Assembly: GCF_001673155.1 (NCBI RefSeq)
Contig: NZ_LZLE01000324.1
Coordinates: forward strand, 1 to 37,614
From: Mycobacterium sp. 1423905.2
GTDB lineage: Bacteria; Actinomycetota; Actinomycetes; Mycobacteriales; Mycobacteriaceae
Direction: 5' to 3'
Length of the DNA stretch: 37,614 nucleotides
The position numbers and the translations under genes are program-made. The stretch's first letter is position 1. Every line of letters begins with the position of its first letter. The notes below the pieces were generated by a model. That model saw nothing but the letters and a program-made list of their open reading frames with translations, was not told the DNA's origin and searched no databases. Positions 33,943-37,614 of the stretch are shown in pieces.

Positions 33943-34749
33943 TTACGAATCGGTGAATGCGGGGGAGCGGCGCTCCTGAAACGCTCTGGCGCCCTCGCGA
34001 AAGTCATGCGCCGCCAACAACTCCGACTGGCCGTCGAATTCACGCTGCAACGTCGGTTCCAGCTCGGTCAGCGTCGCGGCGTTGATGGCGGCTTTGGTCT
34101 TGGCGAAGGCCACCGCCGGCCCGGTCAGCAAGCGTTCGATGACCTTGTCCACCTCTGCGGAAAACTCGTCGGCGGGGTAGACCGCGCTCACCAACCCCCA
34201 GGACAGGGCCTCGGCGGCCGGCAAGCGCTCGGGCAGCAGCGCCATCTGCAGCGCCCGGATACGACCGACGGCCGCGGCCACCAAGGTCGACGCCCCGCCG
34301 TCGGGCATCAACCCGATCTTGGTGAACGCCAGCATGAAAAACGCTGCCTCCGAAGCCAGTACGAGGTCGCAGGCCAGCGCGAGGGAGACGCCGACACCGG
34401 CCGTCGGGCCCTGCACCACGGCGACCACCGGATGCGGCAGCGCGGTGATGGCGCACACCGTGCGGTTGATCTCGGTGATGGTCGCCGTCCGGGGTCCGCC
34501 GTGCGCGATGTCGTCGGCACTCATGCCCGCCCCGGAACTGAAGCCGCGCCCATTGCCGCCGAGCCGCACCACCTTGACCCGGGGATCGGTAGCCGCCCAC
34601 TCGATGGCGTCGGCGATACCGGCCAGCACTTCGGTCGTCAACGAATTCAAGCTCTCCGGGCGGTCGATCGTCACCGACAGCACACCGTCGGTGAGCCCGA
34701 CGACAAGACCCGCCACTGGCGCCAGCGTGTCGATCACAGATTGCGGCAT
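33943..34749 (-). CDS. Crotonase-family protein lacking hydratase glutamates (EchA10-like)
   Basis: This 268-residue crotonase fold protein ([20 protein letters not shown], then [14 protein letters not shown]) resembles H37Rv EchA10 (Rv1142c), which is also next to mcr. Neither catalytic glutamate of hydratases is kept: the first position falls in [13 protein letters not shown] and the second in [13 protein letters not shown]. Asp150 in the MPDGG motif is retained, as in enoyl-CoA isomerases such as PaaG. An isomerase role is therefore more likely than hydration. It is divergent from mcr with a 101-bp gap. Only one such gene is here, whereas H37Rv has two in tandem (echA11, echA10). Confidence 0.88.
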   Translation of the reverse strand: MPQSVIDTLAPVAGLVVGLTDGVLSVTIDRPESLNSLTTEVLAGIADAIEWAATDPRVKVVRLGGNGRGFSSGAGMSADDIAHGGPRTATITEINRTVCAITALPHPVVAVVQGPTAGVGVSLALACDLVLASEAAFFMLAFTKIGLMPDGGASTLVAAAVGRIRALQMALLPERLPAAEALSWGLVSAVYPADEFSAEVDKVIERLLTGPAVAFAKTKAAINAATLTELEPTLQREFDGQSELLAAHDFREGARAFQERRSPAFTDS

Positions 34750-34850
34750 GTGGTCACAGTAAGGGAGAGGGTGGCGACCCGCCGCGCGCGGGCGTCAAGG
34801 GTGGCTGCGAAGATGCGAACGACGTCAAAGCAGACGAAAGGTCGGAGACC

Positions 34851-35933
34851 ATGGCGGGACCGCTGAGTGGTTTGCGTGTTGTCGAACTGTCGGGAATCGG
34901 GCCGGGCCCGCACGCGGCAATGATCCTCGGCGACTTGGGCGCCGACGTGGTGCGCGTGGATCGACCCTCCGGCGCACCCGGCGGAATCGTCAAGGACGCG
35001 ATGAGCCGCAACCGCCGCATCGTGACCGCGGACCTGAAGTCCGCCGAGGGCCGCGAGGCGGTGCTCAAACTGGTCGCCAAGGCCGACGTGCTGATCGAGG
35101 GCTACCGGCCGGGGGTCACCGAGCGGCTGGGTCTGGGACCCGAAGACTGCGCCAAGGTCAACGAGCGACTGATCTACGCGCGGATGACCGGCTGGGGCCA
35201 GACCGGTCCGCGCAGCCAGCAAGCCGGTCACGACATCAACTACATCTCGCTCAACGGCATCCTGCACTCCATCGGCCGGGTCAACGAGCGGCCCGTCCCG
35301 CCGCTGAACCTGGTCGGCGACTTCGGCGGCGGCTCGATGTTCCTGTTACTGGGCATCCTGTCGGCGTTGTGGGAGCGGCAGACCTCGGGCAAGGGGCAGG
35401 TGGTGGACGCGGCGATGGTCGACGGGTCCAGCGTGCTGGTGCAGATGATGTGGCAGATGCGCGCCTCGGGAATGTGGACCGACGTACGCGGCACCAACAT
35501 GCTCGACGGCGGCGCGCCCTACTACGACACCTACGAATGCGCCGACGGCCGCTATGTCGCCGTCGGCGCCATTGAGCCGCAGTTCTACGCGGCCATGCTG
35601 GCCGGGCTCGGCCTCGACGGCGCCGATCTGCCGGCGCAAAACGACGTCACCCGATGGCCCGAGCTACGCGCCGTACTCACCGAAACCTTCGCCAAGCACG
35701 ACCGTGACCACTGGGCCAAGGTGTTCGCCGACTCCGACGCCTGCGTGACTCCGATACTGGCCTTCGGCGAGGTACAGACCGAGCCGCACCTCACCGAGCG
35801 CGACACGTTCTACGAAGTCAACGGCAATCTGCAGCCCATGCCCGCGCCGCGGTTCTCCCGCACCCCGGCCCAGACTCCGCGACCAGCGGAGCCGGTAGGC
35901 GACGTCGAGGCGCTGCTGCAGGACTGGGTATAG
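34851..35933 (+). CDS. mcr: Alpha-methylacyl-CoA racemase
   Basis: This 360-residue enzyme of CoA-transferase family III interconverts R and S 2-methylacyl-CoA, needed before beta-oxidation of methyl-branched chains such as the cholesterol side chain. Catalytic residues are present: His127 in QQAGHDINY, Asp157 in LVGDFGGGS and Glu242 in GAIEPQFY, one higher than in M. tuberculosis MCR because of a one-residue insertion near position 43. The rest is very close to what I remember of Rv1143. GGAG lies eight bases before ATG 34851. It is followed after 44 bp by an SDR gene on the same strand. Confidence 0.96.
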   Translation: MAGPLSGLRVVELSGIGPGPHAAMILGDLGADVVRVDRPSGAPGGIVKDAMSRNRRIVTADLKSAEGREAVLKLVAKADVLIEGYRPGVTERLGLGPEDCAKVNERLIYARMTGWGQTGPRSQQAGHDINYISLNGILHSIGRVNERPVPPLNLVGDFGGGSMFLLLGILSALWERQTSGKGQVVDAAMVDGSSVLVQMMWQMRASGMWTDVRGTNMLDGGAPYYDTYECADGRYVAVGAIEPQFYAAMLAGLGLDGADLPAQNDVTRWPELRAVLTETFAKHDRDHWAKVFADSDACVTPILAFGEVQTEPHLTERDTFYEVNGNLQPMPAPRFSRTPAQTPRPAEPVGDVEALLQDWV

Positions 35934-35977
35934 TCCCAACCAACCAGTAGGTCGGGCCACGGACGGAAAGGACTCGC

Positions 35978-36742
35978 ATGGAGATCAGGGACGCAGTAGC
36001 GGTCGTCACCGGGGGTGCGTCGGGGCTGGGACTGGCTACCACCAGGCGGCTGCTCGACGCCGGGGCGCAGGTGGTCGTGCTGGACTTGCGCGGTGAAGAG
36101 GCCGTGCAGCAGCTGGGCGAACGGGCGCACTTCGCGCAGACGAACGTCACCGATGAGGCCGCGGTCGCCAAGGCGCTGGACCTCGCGGAGTCCCTGGGCC
36201 CGGTGCGCATCAACGTCAACTGCGCCGGCATCGGCAACGCCATCAAGACGCTGTCCAAGGACGGCCCGTTCCCGTTGGACGGGTTCAAGAAGGTCATCGA
36301 GGTCAACCTGATCGGCACCTTCAACGTGCTGCGGCTGGCTGCTGAGCGGATCGCCAAGACCGACCCGATCGGACCCGAGACCAGCCCGGAGCGCGGCGTC
36401 ATCGTCAACACCGCGTCGGTGGCCGCGTTCGATGGCCAGATCGGGCAGGCCGCCTACTCGGCGTCCAAGGGCGGCGTGGTGGGCATGACGCTGCCCATAG
36501 CGCGCGACCTCGCCCGTGAGCTCATTCGGGTGGTGACCATCGCGCCGGGGTTGTTCAAGACTCCGCTGCTGGGTTCGCTGCCCGAGGAGGCGCAGAAGTC
36601 GCTGGGCAAGCAGGTGCCGCATCCGGCGCGGCTGGGCGACCCGGACGAGTACGGCGCGCTGGCCGTGCACATCGTCGAAAACCCGATGCTCAATGGTGAA
36701 GTGATCCGGTTGGACGGCGCTATCCGGATGGCGCCGCGCTAG
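35978..36742 (+). CDS. Short-chain dehydrogenase, type 2 hydroxyacyl-CoA dehydrogenase-like
   Basis: This 254-residue SDR has TGGASGLG (11-18), [28 protein letters not shown] with the Ser/Tyr pair, and Lys in YSASKGG. The sequence [20 protein letters not shown] and [20 protein letters not shown] resembles human HSD17B10, the short-chain 3-hydroxyacyl-CoA dehydrogenase for methyl-branched substrates. It corresponds to H37Rv Rv1144 by position next to mcr. AAAGGA precedes the ATG at 35978. A paired role with the racemase, oxidising 2-methyl-3-hydroxyacyl-CoA, is a fair inference. Confidence 0.92.
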   Translation: MEIRDAVAVVTGGASGLGLATTRRLLDAGAQVVVLDLRGEEAVQQLGERAHFAQTNVTDEAAVAKALDLAESLGPVRINVNCAGIGNAIKTLSKDGPFPLDGFKKVIEVNLIGTFNVLRLAAERIAKTDPIGPETSPERGVIVNTASVAAFDGQIGQAAYSASKGGVVGMTLPIARDLARELIRVVTIAPGLFKTPLLGSLPEEAQKSLGKQVPHPARLGDPDEYGALAVHIVENPMLNGEVIRLDGAIRMAPR

Positions 36743-36771
36743 AGCGCGGGTCAGAGGCGTCCTTTGTCCGC

Positions 36772-36867
36772 CGAGCCTGCGCTCAGCGCATGGATTCGGC
36801 TCGCAACGCGATCTGTACGCAGTCTCGCTGCCGCCGTCGCAGGCTCGACGGACTCTACGAAGTAGAG
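36772..36867. other. Structured intergenic DNA, two stem-loops
   Basis: CGAGCCTGCG (36772-36781) pairs exactly with CGCAGGCTCG (36838-36847) around a 56-base loop that contains GCGCTCAGCGC. A second hairpin, CTCTAC-GAA-GTAGAG (36853-36867), follows, and then the strong terminator at 36886. The series of three helices is unusual for plain spacer and could be a small RNA or the 3' end of a transcript. I cannot tell the strand. Confidence 0.4.
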
Positions 36868-36885
36868 CGGCCCCGAGAAACGGAA

Positions 36886-36908
36886 AGCCCCCCGCAATGC
36901 GGGGGGCT
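36886..36908 (-). terminator. Strong GC hairpin terminator
   Basis: AGCCCCCCGC, a three-base loop AAT and GCGGGGGGCT form a perfect ten-pair stem. Read on the minus strand it is followed by TTTCCGTTTCTC, the better T-rich tail, so it would end a minus-strand transcript coming from the small gene at 37003-37158. On the plus strand no T-run follows, although mycobacterial hairpins may also stop transcription without one and it lies 143 bp after the SDR gene. Confidence 0.75.
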
Positions 36909-37002
36909 GACACCGAGAGAAAACACTTAACTTATCGACGGAACCATCGGGTGATGTCCGGTTCGGCCATGAGAAGCCGCGCTAACACGCCCATGATCTA
37001 CC

Positions 37003-37158
37003 TCAGCTTGCTGTCGGGAGCGGTTGCCAGTCTTCGAACTGCTCGGAGGTCTCGCCTTCCACCAGCATGTCGCCGTGGTAGAGAGCCTCGAAGTCAGCCT
37101 TGATGACGTCGGCACTTGAGTCGTCGATCCACATGACACTGAGCCTAAAAGCTGCCAT
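37003..37158 (-). CDS. Small acidic protein, hypothetical
   Basis: This is a 51-residue open frame starting ATG 37158 (MAAFRLSVMWIDDSSADVIK) and rich in Asp and Glu, with no Cys and no membrane segment. An internal ATG at 37134 would give 43 residues (MWIDDSS...). Third-position GC is high, as in the neighbours, and a terminator lies correctly about 95 bases downstream; both favour a real gene. No convincing ribosome site is visible. I do not recognise the family. An alternative is that the minus-strand transcript is a non-coding RNA. Confidence 0.42.
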   Translation of the reverse strand: MAAFRLSVMWIDDSSADVIKADFEALYHGDMLVEGETSEQFEDWQPLPTAS

Positions 37159-37299
37159 TAAGGAATCGGTGAGCCGCGATTCGGAAATTGGTGGCAATTC
37201 TTACCGGTCAGTAGGGTGCCCCGCGGTCGCGCAGGGATACCCATTTGCCGGGCTCTTGAACCATTGGTAGCGCGGGGCCGTGTCTAGGCCAGGCGTTGT

Positions 37300-37329
37300 T
37301 TGACACCTGTAAGTTACCGCTGATAAGTT
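37300..37329 (+). promoter_or_regulatory. SigA-like promoter of mmpL
   Basis: A perfect -35 TTGACA (37300-37305) and a -10 TAAGTT (37324-37329, TAnnnT type) are separated by 18 bp. They lie about 57 bp upstream of the mmpL start codon. Tandem repeats overlap the spacer, the -10 box and the expected start of transcription. Confidence 0.65.
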
Positions 37330-37338
37330 ACCGCGGAT
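37311..37338. repeat. Tandem 14-bp direct repeat over the mmpL promoter, possible operator
   Basis: AAGTTACCGCTGAT (37311-37324) is followed directly by AAGTTACCGCGGAT (37325-37338), 13 of 14 bases identical. The repeat unit exceeds one helical turn by about 3.5 bp. Covering the spacer, -10 box and start site of the promoter, the repeats look like a binding site for a repressor of the transporter. No regulator gene is adjacent inside the window. Confidence 0.6.
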
Positions 37339-37385
37339 TAGGGTGCTGGACCGGGACCCGGCACCGGCGGCCGGAGGGACCCACC

Positions 37386-37614
37386 ATGCTGCAACGAATC
37401 GCTCGACTAGCCATCGCGGCGCCGCGGCGAATCATCGGCATCGGCCTTCTCGTCTTCATCGCCGCAGCCATCTTCGGAATCCCGGTGGCCAACAGCCTGT
37501 CCCCCGGTGGCTTCCAAGATCCCAATTCCGAGTCGGCCCACGCGATCAGCGTGCTGACGGACAAGTTCGGCCAGAGCGGGCAGAAACTGCTGATACTGGT
37601 GACCTCGCCGGCCG
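37386..37614 (+). CDS. MmpL-family RND lipid transporter, N-terminal 76 residues (MmpL13-like)
   Basis: The open frame runs off the window end. RBS GGAGGG (37373-37378) precedes ATG 37386. The protein begins MLQRIARLAIAAPRRIIGIG, has the first membrane helix at about residues 18-36, and continues into the first periplasmic domain with SLSPGGFQDPNSESAHAISV and QSGQKLLILV. This is the MmpL pattern, and its place after the Rv1144-like SDR matches H37Rv mmpL13a (Rv1145). MmpL proteins export or flip cell-envelope lipids using the proton gradient. In H37Rv the gene is split into mmpL13a and mmpL13b; whether it is intact here cannot be seen. Confidence 0.9.
   Translation, partial: MLQRIARLAIAAPRRIIGIGLLVFIAAAIFGIPVANSLSPGGFQDPNSESAHAISVLTDKFGQSGQKLLILVTSPA

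Noticed and set aside
1..37614. CRISPR array, tRNA, rRNA, transposase or phage genes
   Set aside because: Read through both strands; no spaced repeats, tRNA-like cloverleaf, rRNA motif or transposase signature was seen.

Overview
The window is chromosomal DNA of a slow-growing, non-tuberculosis Mycobacterium. The evidence is uniformly high GC with GTG and ATG starts, an EsxN-type WXG100 tail at the left edge, a PPE2-like PPE protein, an MmpL transporter at the right edge, and many lipid and CoA enzymes. From memory of the M. tuberculosis H37Rv gene order, the backbone resembles Rv1130 to Rv1145: prpD, an Rv1132-like membrane protein, metE, thiolase and enoyl-CoA hydratase, an FAD enzyme, an ICMT-like protein, a CPBP protein, echA10-like, mcr, an SDR and mmpL13. 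No alignment was run.

Layout. Positions 1-5450 hold the end of an esxN-like gene, aofH-like amine oxidase (-), prpD (+), and a PPE2-like gene (-) overlapping the prpD 3' end. The PPE gene sits behind a recognisable cobalamin riboswitch and is followed upstream by a small secreted protein (-). Positions 5423-9950 hold a KstR-type operator in front of a DUF3556-like membrane protein (+), then metE (-) behind a second cobalamin riboswitch. Positions 9951-26816 are a catabolic/biosynthetic block that I do not remember between metE and the thiolase in H37Rv. Its minus-strand arm is two mutually dependent-looking acyl-CoA dehydrogenase subunits, an SDR, a tandem double-TetR regulator, an NmrA-like reductase and a PucR regulator. 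The divergent plus-strand arm is VWA protein (NorD/CbbO type), MoxR-class AAA+ ATPase (NorQ/CbbQ type), a type 1 periplasmic-binding-fold protein without a signal peptide, an AveC-like membrane protein, an SDR, a cytochrome P450 and an aldehyde dehydrogenase. An SDR-MerR pair (-) closes it.

Positions 26975-36742 return to the H37Rv-like backbone: thiolase and enoyl-CoA hydratase (+), an FAD-oxidoreductase/ICMT pair (-), an NAD(P)-binding protein and a CPBP protease (+), a paralogous NAD(P)-binding/DUF2867-like protein (-), an EchA10-like crotonase (-), alpha-methylacyl-CoA racemase and an SDR (+). The last part, 36743-37614, has a structured intergenic region with a strong hairpin terminator, a small possible gene (-), a promoter with tandem repeats, and the start of an mmpL gene.

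The genes fit uptake and beta-oxidation of branched or polycyclic lipids, including racemase, heteromeric dehydrogenase, crotonases, thiolase, P450 and aldehyde dehydrogenase. Propionyl-CoA disposal through PrpD and cobalamin-sensing control lie alongside. The VWA/AAA+/binding-protein/AveC-like/P450 arm is the part whose joint function I cannot name and is the best candidate for an undescribed system.
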